Counted from the stretch's first letter, positions 1 to 8,324 are shown. The stretch: 34,307 nucleotides of DNA from Acidimicrobiaceae bacterium (GCA_003164275.1 PLSY01000069.1:1-34307), one strand, 5' to 3'. Numbers and translations are program-made. Notes: generated by a model not told the origin, from the sequence alone.

Positions 1-59
1 CCGGCATAGACCGAGTCGAGCAGCTGATCTCGTACCGTCTCTCGCTTGTGCAGGGTCAT
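1..59 (-). CDS. N-terminus of a truncated CDS, possibly a GntR-type regulator
   Basis: Only the first 19 full codons are inside the window (MTLHKRETVRDQLLDSVYA). The ATG at 57-59 is preceded by GAGGTG on the minus strand at a usual ribosome-binding distance, and it overlaps the stop of the short upstream frame by four bases (ATGA). The opening, basic residues then a short helix ending in DQLLD, resembles the start of GntR-family winged-helix regulators, but this is too little sequence to assign a family. It could be any other small-N-terminus protein. Confidence 0.4.
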   Translation of the reverse strand, partial: MTLHKRETVRDQLLDSVYA

Positions 60-214
60 AGTTCGAACACCTCGATCGGTTCAATCGTCGGGAATGAAAC
101 ACCGTGCCATACAATTTGGCCATTGCCGATGGGCAGCCAGGCGGGAGGGTGTTGGACGTAGAGATGACGCATGAAATGACTTCGCCCTATGAGGGGCTTA
201 TTTCCTGGCGACAT
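56..214 (-). CDS. Short hypothetical ORF overlapping the truncated gene
   Basis: A 52-codon frame runs from ATG 214 to the TGA at 56-58; an inner ATG at 172 would give 38 residues. The product contains HPPAWLPIGNGQIVWHGVSF and ends in EPIEVFEL, with proline and tryptophan spread as in a folded small protein. Its stop overlaps the next start as ATGA, a common sign of translational coupling. No family is recognised, the ribosome-binding site is weak for both starts, and base composition is lower in GC than the neighbours. It is real only if homologues keep the same overlap. Confidence 0.35.
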   Translation of the reverse strand: MSPGNKPLIGRSHFMRHLYVQHPPAWLPIGNGQIVWHGVSFPTIEPIEVFEL

Positions 215-812
215 CGTTGATCGGCCATTCCGTCATCCTGGACGTCCGAGCCGGAGAATGCATCACCCACCAAGGGTGATGGAAGAGGAGTCGATGATCG
301 TCAGCTGCCTCGTGAGTGACCAACGCGCACCTGTCGTCTCCTAGCCGGCCGTGCTGCGCCGTGCGGGGGACTGGGGTTCGAGCACGGGCAACCGAGGCTC
401 AATCATCCTGTTCGGGTGACGTACCAGGTTCGGATGCTGTGCCAACTTTCAATGAGGAGTCGCAGTCGCGAAGTCGGGTCGTCCCCACCGAGCCCGTTTG
501 GAGGTCGTGCGATGGATGATTCGAAGGAACCGTTGAAGTGTCACCTCCGCCTCCGCCCCGACATTGATCGACGAGTCAGCCCGGATCGGCCCAACCACGG
601 GGATCAGCTGGCGCGGCATCCGCCAGGCACCGCTGGGCTCTCCGCGTCCTGACGGATGGACCGTCCTCTGCGCTCGAACGTCGATGCTTCGCTGAGGATG
701 ACAGCCTTCAGGCGAAGAGACCGCCAAGATGGTGGTCTTCGAATGCAAAGATCGTGGCGAGCAGCGCAGAGCACGTTCACTCCCCATCATCCCCATCCCG
801 GAAGGCCACCCC
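215..812. other. 598-base stretch with no convincing gene
   Basis: No frame here shows recognisable protein sequence on either strand. It holds a perfect 8-bp inverted repeat at 261-281. ATG 512 has GGAGGT six bases upstream and opens a 46-codon frame to 652, but the arginine- and proline-rich product is not recognisable. ATG 294 follows GAGGAG and opens only 16 codons. The stretch may be decayed coding sequence plus the promoter of the gene at 813. Confidence 0.4.
261..281. repeat. 8-bp inverted repeat CATCACCC/GGGTGATG
   Basis: CATCACCC at 261-268 and GGGTGATG at 274-281 are perfect complements around a 5-base spacer. It lies just upstream of the minus-strand frames starting at 214 and 172. 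It could be an operator or a small hairpin; there is no T-run. Confidence 0.35.
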
Positions 813-1370
813 ATGGATTCCTCCACCAACCTGGCACCCCGGCCGAGGCGGTCCGATCAGTCACTTGTCCCCATCTTCAATCCGGTGGCCAAGAGCCCTA
901 CTCCACCAGTGGCATCGCCTGGAGAGTCCAAGAAGTGGCTGGTGTTGATTATTGCCTGTGCGGTGGTGATCCTCGCCCTCTTCGTCGTGCTCGCATTGAA
1001 CGACTATCGCGCCCACAAGAACATGCAGAACACGACCATTCAGCTGTCGGCGGCCGAGAACCAGCTGATCCAGGCCAACAAACAGTCGGCCTCCTACCGA
1101 CAACTGCTGGCACGCGAGCAAAACCAGCTGAAGGAGTCCCAGGGGACCTTGGCCGATGCGAAGGCCCAGATCGTCGAACTGAAGAGTGCGCTCTCCAACT
1201 CCCAGTCCGAGTCCAACTCCCAGACCGCTCAGCTCGGAGTGATGCAAGCTTGCCTCACCGGGGTGCTCACCTCACTCACCGATGCGGGGAACAACAACTA
1301 TCAGACGGCAATTGCCGCCCTGCAGGCTGTCCAGTCCAGTTGCAACCAAGCTTCGGCGATGCTCGGCTGA
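813..1370 (+). CDS. Membrane-anchored coiled-coil protein, function unknown
   Basis: 185 residues from ATG 813, which has GGAAGG upstream; an in-frame start at 729 would add 28 unlikely residues. The N-terminus (about 1-40) is polar and proline-rich and probably cytoplasmic. One strong transmembrane helix spans about 42-62. Residues about 63-145 are rich in Q, E, A, L and K in heptad-like order and should form an extracytoplasmic coiled coil. The tail has two cysteines, C147 and C177, spaced so they could form a disulfide in a short helical hairpin. No enzyme motif is visible. It lies 40 bases before the DegV gene and may share its transcript. A single-pass scaffold or envelope-stress sensor is conceivable, but no function can be assigned. 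Confidence 0.75.
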   Translation: MDSSTNLAPRPRRSDQSLVPIFNPVAKSPTPPVASPGESKKWLVLIIACAVVILALFVVLALNDYRAHKNMQNTTIQLSAAENQLIQANKQSASYRQLLAREQNQLKESQGTLADAKAQIVELKSALSNSQSESNSQTAQLGVMQACLTGVLTSLTDAGNNNYQTAIAALQAVQSSCNQASAMLG

Positions 1371-1410
1371 GCAGGCTCGTCCAAAAGGTTACCCTAGGGA
1401 GATCGATTCA

Positions 1411-2253
1411 ATGCCAGGTGTCCACATCGTCAGTGACAGCTCATGCGATCTCTCGCAGGACGAAATTGACGACTCGCACGTCACCGTCGTGCCCCTCAGC
1501 ATTCGCTTTGGCGACGAGGAGTTCACCGATCGGCAGGATCTGAGCGTCGAGGACTTCTACAAGCGCATGGCCCACGCCGATGCTCTCCCTCAGACCGCCT
1601 GCCCGGCCCCAGGTGCATTCGAGCTGGCATTTCGACGTGCTGCCGACGCGGGTGCCGATGCCGTCGTCTGTCCGACCATCTCCGGTGCGCTTTCTAACAC
1701 CCTCCAGTCGGCAGAGACTGCGGCAGCAGCCGTCCGAAGCCGGCTGCCCATCCACGTCATCGACTCCAAGTCGGTATCGAGCGGGCTAGGCACGGTGCTC
1801 CTGGAGGCGGCGGAGGAGGCCTCGGGCGGCGGGGACCTGCGATCGGTGCTGGCCAGAGTCGAGGACCTGATCCAGCGGACCCACGTGTTCGCCGCTCTCA
1901 ACACTCTTGAGAATCTGAAGAAGGGCGGGCGCATCGGCGGAGCCAGGGCCATGATCGGATCGATGCTGGCCATCAAGCCACTCGTCGACATCACCGGTGG
2001 AGTCGTGCGGGAATCCGGAAAGGCCCGCACCAGGAGAAAGGCCATGGATCTGCTCTATGAACGCATGACAACAGCTGGCACCATCGATCACATCGCCGTG
2101 ATGCACGGCATGGCACCCGACATCGATGAATTTCTCGACCTCATCGCGCCCCAGTTCCCGAGAAGCGCCCTGAGGATCGGAACCCTCGGGGCGGTGATTG
2201 GCACCCACGGCGGCTCCGAGATCATCGGCGTGAGCTGGATCTCCAGGAGCTAG
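1411..2253 (+). CDS. DegV family protein (fatty-acid-binding)
   Basis: 280 residues, the usual length of DegV proteins. The start ATG 1411 follows AGGGAG; the frame is open further upstream but that extension lies in the previous gene. Family marks are the N-terminal DSSCDLS, the SGALSNT loop that contacts the lipid carboxylate, the ENLKKGGRIGG motif near residues 170-180, and a C-terminal GAVIGTHGG segment before the last strand. DegV/FakB proteins hold a single fatty acid in a deep pocket; FakB members present it to the kinase FakA, but no DAK-type kinase gene is in this window, so the partner is unknown. The protein should be cytoplasmic. Family assignment is firm, the exact lipid role is inferred. 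Confidence 0.93.
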   Translation: MPGVHIVSDSSCDLSQDEIDDSHVTVVPLSIRFGDEEFTDRQDLSVEDFYKRMAHADALPQTACPAPGAFELAFRRAADAGADAVVCPTISGALSNTLQSAETAAAAVRSRLPIHVIDSKSVSSGLGTVLLEAAEEASGGGDLRSVLARVEDLIQRTHVFAALNTLENLKKGGRIGGARAMIGSMLAIKPLVDITGGVVRESGKARTRRKAMDLLYERMTTAGTIDHIAVMHGMAPDIDEFLDLIAPQFPRSALRIGTLGAVIGTHGGSEIIGVSWISRS

Positions 2254-2293
2254 GGGCAGCTCATGCAAGGTGTTGGGCTACATCCGAGCTGTC

Positions 2294-2668
2294 CTAACCG
2301 AGCGAGGCCGTTTCCCTCGGTGCGATCGAGGATGTCCGAACAACCGTCGGATACTGGTGGGCATCGAAGGCGGCAACGAACCGTCGCACCGCCTTTGGCA
2401 GTTGCACCTGCAGCCGACCGGCCGGTCTGAGGTCTCCGGGTCGGACCAAGTTGATGACGAGCGAGCATTGTCCGACGGCCACTGATCGGACATGAGGATC
2501 CGAACCCATGACAGCACTCAGGTAAAGGGCCACCGCGCAGCTGCGATTGTTCGCAGGGATCCCAAGCACGCCGGCCTCCTGCAGCGACTCCGCCACGTCG
2601 TCCGCACTGTCTCCAAGCCCGGCGAGGAGCCCTCCGGCGTGCCTTTTGAGTTGGCGAAGATGGATCAA
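2294..2668 (-). CDS. Small conserved hypothetical protein
   Basis: The frame is open to a GTG at 2758, but that start has no ribosome-binding site. The TTG at 2668 has GGAGGA directly upstream (3-4 base gap), so 124 residues from TTG are preferred. The body reads like actinobacterial small proteins with a helical ADDVAESLQEAGVLG segment, a single cysteine in the NRSCAVALYLSA helix, a basic strand region and the C-terminal LPKAVRRFVAAFDAHQYP. I recognise this general pattern (helix, Cys-containing helix, then a PxxVxxFVxxFD helix) but cannot name a Pfam family. It converges on the DegV gene and diverges from the SDR gene. Function unknown. Confidence 0.6.
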   Translation of the reverse strand: MIHLRQLKRHAGGLLAGLGDSADDVAESLQEAGVLGIPANNRSCAVALYLSAVMGSDPHVRSVAVGQCSLVINLVRPGDLRPAGRLQVQLPKAVRRFVAAFDAHQYPTVVRTSSIAPRETASLG

Positions 2669-2814
2669 CGTTCCTCCGTAGGCGTTGGGCCATGGTACCT
2701 CGTGGCCACCACAAATAGTCCTGGCCCGGCGCCCACTCGATCCGGCTTTTCGACTCACGGCTCACGGCTTTGCCACTGCGGGCGTCGCTGCTTCGCCGAT
2801 GACATGATCGCGAC

Positions 2815-3615
2815 ATGCAAACCAGCTATTTCACGCCGGGCCTCCTAGACGGCCAGGTCGCACTCGTCACCGGGGGCGCTACCGGGATCGGGAAGGAGAT
2901 CTGCCGAGTGCTTGGCCGCCACGGCGCCCGAGTCACCATGGCCAGCCGAAAGCGGGATGTCCTCGAGCCGGCGGTCGAAGAGTTGCGGGCTGAGGGCATC
3001 GATGTCGATTTCGGCGTGTGTGACGTTCGTGACGTTCCAGCGGTCCAGGCCGTCGTGGACCAGGTCGTGGCCGGGGGCGGTCGCCTGGACATCGTGGTCA
3101 ACAACGCCGCGGGCAACTTCCCAGCACCTTTGTCGAAGATCACCCCGAACGGCTTCAAAGCCATTGTGGACATCGACCTCCTCGGGACCTACAACGTCAC
3201 GCGCTGTGCGTTCGAGGCCTGGCTCCGGGACAACGGCGGCAACATCGTGAATATCAGTGCCCCGTTCGCCCAGAAGGGTATCGCCTACCAAGCACATGTG
3301 GCCGCGGCCAAGTCCGGGGTCGACTCACTCACCCGGACCTGTGCGGTCGAGTGGGGGCCCTATGGCATCAGCGTGAACGCCATCGCTCCCGGCACCATCG
3401 CCGGCACGGAAGGGGTCCGGCGCTTTGCCGCCGCCGTCACCGGCGGGGACGAACGCCCTCGGAACCCCCTGGGCCTTGAAGGGGAGGGGACCGACATCGG
3501 CTATCTGGTCCTCTACTTGTGCAGCCCTATGGGCCGGTTCATCTCAGGCCAGGTGATCGCCGTCGACGGTGCCGGCTCGGCCGACCAACTTCGACTCCAG
3601 GCCGGGCAGATCTGA
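2815..3615 (+). CDS. SDR oxidoreductase, 2,4-dienoyl-CoA reductase-like
   Basis: 266 residues. The Rossmann NADP(H) motif TGGATGIG is at 19-26 and NNAAGNFPAP at 96-105. The NNAAGNF form and the later AVEWGPYGISVNAIAPGTIAGTEG stretch (seen in parts at about 177-200) are typical of the DECR/PECR branch of short-chain dehydrogenases, which reduce unsaturated acyl-CoA esters in beta-oxidation of unsaturated fatty acids. The usual YxxxK pair is not present: K166 is there, but the position four before it is V162, preceded by H161. Loss of the Tyr is normal in DECR-type enzymes, so it supports rather than weakens the call. No clear ribosome-binding site precedes ATG 2815. The substrate is inferred from family. 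Confidence 0.85.
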   Translation: MQTSYFTPGLLDGQVALVTGGATGIGKEICRVLGRHGARVTMASRKRDVLEPAVEELRAEGIDVDFGVCDVRDVPAVQAVVDQVVAGGGRLDIVVNNAAGNFPAPLSKITPNGFKAIVDIDLLGTYNVTRCAFEAWLRDNGGNIVNISAPFAQKGIAYQAHVAAAKSGVDSLTRTCAVEWGPYGISVNAIAPGTIAGTEGVRRFAAAVTGGDERPRNPLGLEGEGTDIGYLVLYLCSPMGRFISGQVIAVDGAGSADQLRLQAGQI

Positions 3616-3848
3616 GTGGAGATGCCGTACCGTGACGCCAATGCACTCCTTCCCCGGCCAACCGACACCGGGCGACCGAGCTCCCAACGCCTTGGCGTGG
3701 CGCACTTCCAGCCACCCGCCCTCCCGCGACGTTGGCCCAGTCAACCGGACTGTCCGCTGCTCGCACACCGCTGGACGGTCTTGCTCGACGGCCGCCAACG
3801 GCGCCTCCTACGACGGCCAAACGCCGCGGCGGCTTCGACGGCGCGCGG

Positions 3849-4898
3849 TTAGCCGCGTTCGACGCTGACCTCGACCAGGGACTCGACGGCCAAGCCGTCT
3901 GCCTCCTCGCCTGTCGGCTGTCCGATCCCCCTCGGGCGAGGACGGGTGAGAATGATCTGCACTGACGAGACGGCCAACACGGCCAGGGTCACGATCCGCT
4001 CACTCTTCCCGACCGGATGGAAGATGGCGTAGATCTGGATCCCGGCTGCCAGGGCCTGGGCCACGAGCGGGAGGGCAATGGCCCGCATGCCGGTGACTTC
4101 GCGGTCCGCGCCACCGGACTCAGGCACCTGGGTCCAGGCGGCATAGGCCATGCAGAGCGCGCCCAGCGTCCAGACAAATGCGTAGTTCTCATGAGTACTC
4201 ACTCCGTGGGCCTGTTGCACGGCAAAGGCGGCGTCGGCCCCGGTCGTGGCGGCGATTCCCAGCCCGATGAACAACCACATGCGATCAGGACGCCAACCGA
4301 GGAGGGCGTAGACGCCGAGGACGGTGCCGATCAGCAACACGTCCAAGACGGGATAGCTGAAGTCGACGATCTTCGCCAGCCACCCCTGCGTCGTCTCTTC
4401 CGTCGTCGGCTCGATGATCAAGGCGAAGCCGATGACCAGGACGAGCAACGTCACTGCCAGCCCATCCAACCAACGATGGAGCTCGAACTTGGTGAAGCGG
4501 ACTCGGATGAGCATGACGATCCCGGCGACCATGAGCGGGTACCACAGAAGCCACAGGATGTCGGCGAACGTCGGGTTGGGCACAGACGCGTGCCCGCCGT
4601 AGACTGCGCTCCAGGCGATGCCTCCGGCACACCAAAGGGCCATGGCCAGGCCGATCATCAGCCAGGGTCGCCGGTTGGCTGGTTCGTAGAGCCCTCTGAG
4701 CAGGACGAGGAGGGCCGAGGCGGCGATGACGAGTTCGTGGATCCAGACCTGGTAGATCGCTCCCGACCCCCCGAACCCAACCACCTCATTGATCGCCTCG
4801 AGCGCCACCAAGGCGGCGAGAACGATCCAGGCGAAACGCAGCCCGGGCGGTCTGGGGTAGAGCTGATCATCGACGTCAACGCGGCGGAGTGCCTTCAC
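3849..4898 (-). CDS. Ten-helix membrane protein resembling sensor domains of GGDEF proteins
   Basis: The frame is open to a GTG at 4943, but the GTG at 4898 has GAGGG six bases upstream and is preferred (349 residues). About ten hydrophobic helices cover almost the entire length, with short loops; the loop motif NPTFADILWLLWYPL is like that in the multi-helix N-terminal domains that precede GGDEF/EAL modules in many actinobacterial diguanylate cyclases. Here the chain ends about 25 residues after the last helix (tail with PRPRGIGQPTGEE), and no GGDEF, EAL, HAMP or kinase module follows. It may be a stand-alone small-molecule-sensing membrane protein or the remnant of a longer signalling protein. 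Function not assigned. Confidence 0.75.
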   Translation of the reverse strand: MKALRRVDVDDQLYPRPPGLRFAWIVLAALVALEAINEVVGFGGSGAIYQVWIHELVIAASALLVLLRGLYEPANRRPWLMIGLAMALWCAGGIAWSAVYGGHASVPNPTFADILWLLWYPLMVAGIVMLIRVRFTKFELHRWLDGLAVTLLVLVIGFALIIEPTTEETTQGWLAKIVDFSYPVLDVLLIGTVLGVYALLGWRPDRMWLFIGLGIAATTGADAAFAVQQAHGVSTHENYAFVWTLGALCMAYAAWTQVPESGGADREVTGMRAIALPLVAQALAAGIQIYAIFHPVGKSERIVTLAVLAVSSVQIILTRPRPRGIGQPTGEEADGLAVESLVEVSVERG

Positions 4899-4988
4899 GT
4901 GCTGCCCTCGGGTCGGCCTTCCCGTATCGTCCCACAGGACCACCAGGGCCCCAAAGCCATGCCGCTTCCGCCGTCCGCCGCTTCTCCC

Positions 4989-5222
4989 TCAAACCACCTC
5001 CGGCCGGGTGGCGATCGCTCCGATCCCAAAGAGGGCGACCACTCCGGCAGCCCAGAACATCCCTGCCCCGCCAGTCCCTTCTCCGCCTTCGACTGCACCT
5101 CGGCCCGGGCCAACCGAAGCTCGTCATCGACCAGTCGGGTGTTCGGCTGCACGGCCCATCAGGCGACGGGCTGAGGCGTCGTCGGCGTCGTCAGGCGAAA
5201 TGCTGTCCATGTGTTCAGCCAT
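4989..5222 (-). pseudogene. Frameshifted Holin-X-like (Phage_holin_3_6) membrane protein gene
   Basis: An ideal start, ATG 5222 with AAGGAGG just upstream, begins MAEHMDSISPDDADDASARR and hits TGA at 5124-5126. The recognisable family sequence continues in a second frame (RLVDDELRLARAEVQSKAEKG, about 5140-5080) and then in a third (GAGMFWAAGVVALFGIGAI, about 5070-5010) ending at TGA 4989-4991. Actinobacterial Holin-X proteins have exactly this order: polar N-terminus, a DELxLARAE amphipathic helix, then two transmembrane helices. Here at least two indels separate the parts and the second membrane helix is missing. The intact family has no proven function; the gene here looks dead, or the assembly carries indel errors. 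Confidence 0.7.
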
Positions 5223-5395
5223 GGCCCTCCTTCGGGCAACTCGCGTGGAGAGGCGTCGGCCCGCTGAGGACGCGGTCAAACCGATCGTCGGTGCCCGGCT
5301 CATCACGAGGGGCTGGAGGCGTGCTCAGCAGTCACTTTTTTCGGCGGATCCGAATGTGCCGATCGCCCAAGCTTCCGTGGAGGGCAGTTCCCCTC

Positions 5396-5932
5396 CTACA
5401 CGGATCCTCCTCGTTCCACCTCATCCCAGAACCGCTGCCAGGTGCCCCACGCCTCTGGAACGGTTCCGCGCCCGTCATGATGGGCCGGCCAATCGGCCGG
5501 CGGAAGTCCCAGCGGGTTCTTGCCCACCTCCGCACCGTAGAAGAGCCGGTGGTGTCGTCGGACGAAATACCAGGCACCGTCGACCCTCTGGTAGCGGTCT
5601 TCGTAGGCGATGGCTTGGTGTATCCATCTGGACCCGTCTTGGATCTCCCCTTTGCAGTAGACCGTGCCGGTGGCATGGTCGGCGTCGACCAGGTCGATGA
5701 CGTGGGTGCCGATATTCAGAACCGTCATGCCGATCGCGGCCAACGAAACGACGAAGGAGTCCCGGAGGGCGGACCGTCCTCGACCCGTCGCACCGACCTG
5801 GACCCCCTCGACGAACAGGCCGACCAGCGTGTCGAGGTCCCTCGCGTCGACGGCCAAGGCGTAACGGGCGGCCAGCTGTCGTATCGACTCATAGGCCAGC
5901 AGTGTTTCGATGGCGCTCGGTTCGGACGTCAC
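5396..5932 (-). CDS. NTF2-like/SnoaL-fold protein
   Basis: The frame is open to 6046, but the GTG at 5932 has GAGGAG nine bases upstream and gives 178 residues, right for a single SnoaL-like domain. The pattern is typical: IETLLAYESIRQLAARYALAVDARDLDTLVGLF (helix pair with the AARYxxAxDxRD element), a central VLNIGTHVIDLVDADHATGTVYC sheet, then AIAYEDRYQRVDGAWYFVRRHHRLFYG. Such proteins act as small dehydratases, isomerases or hydroxylases, or simply bind hydrophobic ligands, often in polyketide, steroid or aromatic catabolism. The RHHRLFYG end agrees with the common SnoaL_4 group. The downstream P450, SDR and crotonase genes suggest a similar catabolic role, but the substrate is unknown. (Sequence segments are quoted only in part.). 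Confidence 0.85.
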   Translation of the reverse strand: MTSEPSAIETLLAYESIRQLAARYALAVDARDLDTLVGLFVEGVQVGATGRGRSALRDSFVVSLAAIGMTVLNIGTHVIDLVDADHATGTVYCKGEIQDGSRWIHQAIAYEDRYQRVDGAWYFVRRHHRLFYGAEVGKNPLGLPPADWPAHHDGRGTVPEAWGTWQRFWDEVERGGSV

Positions 5933-6154
5933 GGCGACGCACTCCTCATCTGATGCTCGGCACCTTTTCCGCGTCCGGACCAAGACACGAGATCCACCCG
6001 AAGCCCACTTCCTTGACCGGCCCGGCGGACGCTTCGTCCTGGCCAACCGTCAGCACAGACACCATTCGGGCCTGGGCCCTTGGTCGTGGACCGTGTGGCC
6101 GGTGCCGGTGGCCGGCCTCCGATCCTGACAAGCGCCCGTTCAGACCAGTGGTGG

Positions 6155-6352
6155 TCAGAGTCCCAGTTGACTCAGTCGGCGGGCGAGTGGCCGATCGAAC
6201 TTGGCATGAACAACCACGGCCAGCAGCCCGGCCGTGACGACGGCCAGAAATCCCTGCTTCAACAGCTTCTTGGTGATCCCCATGGCGAGGAGGCCCACGA
6301 CAAGGTGCCCGACCGTCTTCGCCAGTGCATCCGGCTCCGTCTCGAGTTCCAT
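6155..6352 (-). CDS. Small single-helix membrane protein
   Basis: 65 residues from ATG 6352, preceded by GGAAAGG six bases upstream; the frame is open to 6430 but the extension is arginine/cysteine-rich and improbable. The N-terminus is acidic (MELETEPDALAKTV), followed by a hydrophobic LVVGLLAMGI segment, a KK turn, a second hydrophobic stretch GFLAVVTAGLLAVVVHA and a basic tail. It may span the membrane once or twice. No family is recognised. It sits between the mycothione reductase and the SnoaL-like gene on the same strand. Confidence 0.65.
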   Translation of the reverse strand: MELETEPDALAKTVGHLVVGLLAMGITKKLLKQGFLAVVTAGLLAVVVHAKFDRPLARRLSQLGL

Positions 6353-6499
6353 TGGCCAACCTTTCCACGGATCTCGGGCGCATCGCCCACCCGAAGAGAT
6401 TAAACACCCTGGCCGACGACCTCGGGCCACAGGGGATGCGGGCGAATATCACCAACAGCTCCCCCTACCCGAAGGCCGGCCGGGTCGAGACCTCGGGAG

Positions 6500-7915
6500 T
6501 CAGCGCAACCGACTGGTTGGCGCTCGCTCGGTTGTCGAGGCGTCGAAACTCTCCTGGAGCTTCAAGAGGGCCTGATGGACGGCCTCGGACAGGGCAGGGT
6601 GCGGGTACACCACCTGGCCGGCCACGGCGTCGACGGTTGACCCGAGGCACATGGCCTGGACCAGCGGCTGGATGAGCAGGGAGGCCTGCGCCCCGATGAT
6701 GTGAGCGCCGAGGATGAGGCGGGTAACCGGGTCGGCGATCACCTTCACGAAGCTCTCGGTGTCCTCCAGGGCCCAGCCGTAGGCGACATCCCGGTAGTGG
6801 ACCGTAGCCACTCCGTACCGGTCACCCGACGAGCGGAGCGACTGCTCGGTCAGGCCGACGGAGGCCACCTCGGGGCCGGAAAAGACAGCGGAGGGCACGA
6901 CCGGGACGGCCAGCTCGATGAGGTCCTCGGGATGGACGAGGTTGTGGTGGACAATCCGGCCCTCGGCGTTGGCCATATGCTTCAGGCCGAAGTGGTTGAC
7001 CAGGTCGCCGAAGGCCCATACCCCTTTCGCCCGCGTGCGGTAGTGCTTGTCGACCAGGACATGGCCGTGCACGTCGACATCGATCCCTGCCGCCGCCACG
7101 TCGAGCCGATCGCTGTTCGGGCGGCGGCCGGTGGCGACCAGGAGCACCTCGGCCTCCACGCGTTGACAACCCTCACTCCCGTTGAAATGGACCTCGACAC
7201 CCTCGGCCGTCCGTTCCACCCCTGTCGGGTCGGCCGACGTCCACACCCGGATTCGTTGCCGCCTGCGGCTTGTGAAGGACTCCCGGACGTCCTCGTCCAG
7301 GTCGTCGAGCAGATATGGGTCCTTCCCGATGATCGTGACCTCGACGCCGAGCGAGCCAAAGATGTGGCTCATCTCGGCAGCCACCGCCCCGCCTCCCAAC
7401 ACCACCATCGAGACGGGGAGCCTCTCGATGCGCATGACGGTGTCGGAGGTGAGATACGGCGTGGACTCGATACCCGGGAGAACGGGGACGTCAGGCCGGG
7501 ACCCCGTTGCCAGAACGAATCGCTCACCACTGAGCCGGTCGGGACCTACCTCAACAGCAGTGGAGGAGACGAAGCGAGCTTCTCCTCTGTAGACATCCAC
7601 CCCCCGTCGACGCTGATAGGACACAGCCTGTTCGTCTTTCGGGTCCAAGCGACCGAAGATGCGTTGGCGAACGGCCGGCCAGTCGACACCGAGTAGCTCG
7701 GCTCCGATCCCGAACCGGCCGGCATCCCTCACCGTGGCTGCGACGTCGGCCGCGTGCACCAGCATCTTGGACGGGATGCAGCCACGGTTGAGACAGGTCC
7801 CGCCGAACCGATCGGCCTCGACGATGGCCACGCGCCACGCCTCGGGGAGGTCTGCGAGCACCATGCTGCCGCTGCCGGCGCCTATGACGATGAGGTCGTA
7901 GTGGAGGTCGGTCAT
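6500..7915 (-). CDS. mtr: Mycothione reductase (FAD-dependent disulfide reductase)
   Basis: 471 residues from ATG 7915; a GTG two codons upstream (7921) is possible. It reduces mycothiol disulfide (mycothione) with NADPH in the cytoplasm, keeping the actinobacterial thiol mycothiol reduced. Visible marks: FAD-binding IGAGSGSM at 11-18; the redox pair in GGTCLNRGCIPSK with C41 and C46; the second Rossmann motif VVLGGGAVAAE; the ATGRRPNSD strand; the FAD-contacting WAFGDLVN; and the C-terminal catalytic dyad in HPALSE (H439, E444). The VFGRxDP-like element (IFGRLDPKDE), the TSDTVMRI segment and the YGDVAYGWALEDT-like region match mycobacterial Mtr better than lipoamide dehydrogenase, which lacks them. 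A related pyridine nucleotide-disulfide reductase is the main alternative. Confidence 0.88.
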   Translation of the reverse strand: MTDLHYDLIVIGAGSGSMVLADLPEAWRVAIVEADRFGGTCLNRGCIPSKMLVHAADVAATVRDAGRFGIGAELLGVDWPAVRQRIFGRLDPKDEQAVSYQRRRGVDVYRGEARFVSSTAVEVGPDRLSGERFVLATGSRPDVPVLPGIESTPYLTSDTVMRIERLPVSMVVLGGGAVAAEMSHIFGSLGVEVTIIGKDPYLLDDLDEDVRESFTSRRRQRIRVWTSADPTGVERTAEGVEVHFNGSEGCQRVEAEVLLVATGRRPNSDRLDVAAAGIDVDVHGHVLVDKHYRTRAKGVWAFGDLVNHFGLKHMANAEGRIVHHNLVHPEDLIELAVPVVPSAVFSGPEVASVGLTEQSLRSSGDRYGVATVHYRDVAYGWALEDTESFVKVIADPVTRLILGAHIIGAQASLLIQPLVQAMCLGSTVDAVAGQVVYPHPALSEAVHQALLKLQESFDASTTERAPTSRLR

Positions 7916-8144
7916 GTGCACCTGTTTGCTCAGAAGTGCCGGAACCCGACAACGAGGTGCGGCAGCTACGCGGGCGTGCCGGAGGTATGAATGGTCAAAT
8001 CAGCCTACAGGGGCGGGGGTTATCGCCAGGGCTGCGCGTGACCCGTCGCTCACGCCCCGAAGTGGTCGTTCCCCGGCTGTCACCGTCATCTCACCGTCCC
8101 GTGGGCACGCTCAAGGGAGCATCCCAACCAACCGATACGACTAT

Positions 8145-8324
8145 GTGAGCGAACGCCGCATCAGAGTGGACCGAAAGACCCTGCTCGACCGCCGATCACG
8201 GACCACCGAGGCGCCGGGGGGTGAATCCGGCTCGTCTTCCGGTTCCGGCCCGTCGGAGCAGAGCACCGAGCTTGCCACCGAAACGCCCCCGGGCAACCCC
8301 GAGGCGAATCCGGGGAGCGAGTAG
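8145..8324 (+). CDS. Short hypothetical ORF, charged N-terminus and Ser/Gly/Glu-rich tail
   Basis: GTG 8145 opens 59 codons. The first 20 residues (SERRIRVDRKTLLDRRSRTT) look like a basic amphipathic segment, while the rest is low-complexity S, G, P, E and T. There is no clear ribosome-binding site. It may be a small disordered protein or chance. The opposite strand is also open here (8141-8398) but its product is less protein-like. Confidence 0.3.
   Translation: MSERRIRVDRKTLLDRRSRTTEAPGGESGSSSGSGPSEQSTELATETPPGNPEANPGSE

Noticed and set aside
449..829. Long minus-strand frame over the gene-poor start of the window.
   Set aside because: The product is not protein-like and overlaps the real start of the membrane-anchored gene at 813.
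3616..3852. + frame directly after the SDR stop.
   Set aside because: Pro/Arg-rich product without family resemblance; most likely the 3' flank in convergent intergenic DNA.
5379..5396. GGAGGG/CCCTCC small hairpin after the SnoaL-like gene.
   Set aside because: Six-base stem without T-run overlaps the stop codon; too weak to call a terminator.
7914..8324. Full-length + frame from 7914.
   Set aside because: The first half overlaps the mtr start and is Arg/Ser-rich; only the end from GTG 8145 is kept, at low confidence.
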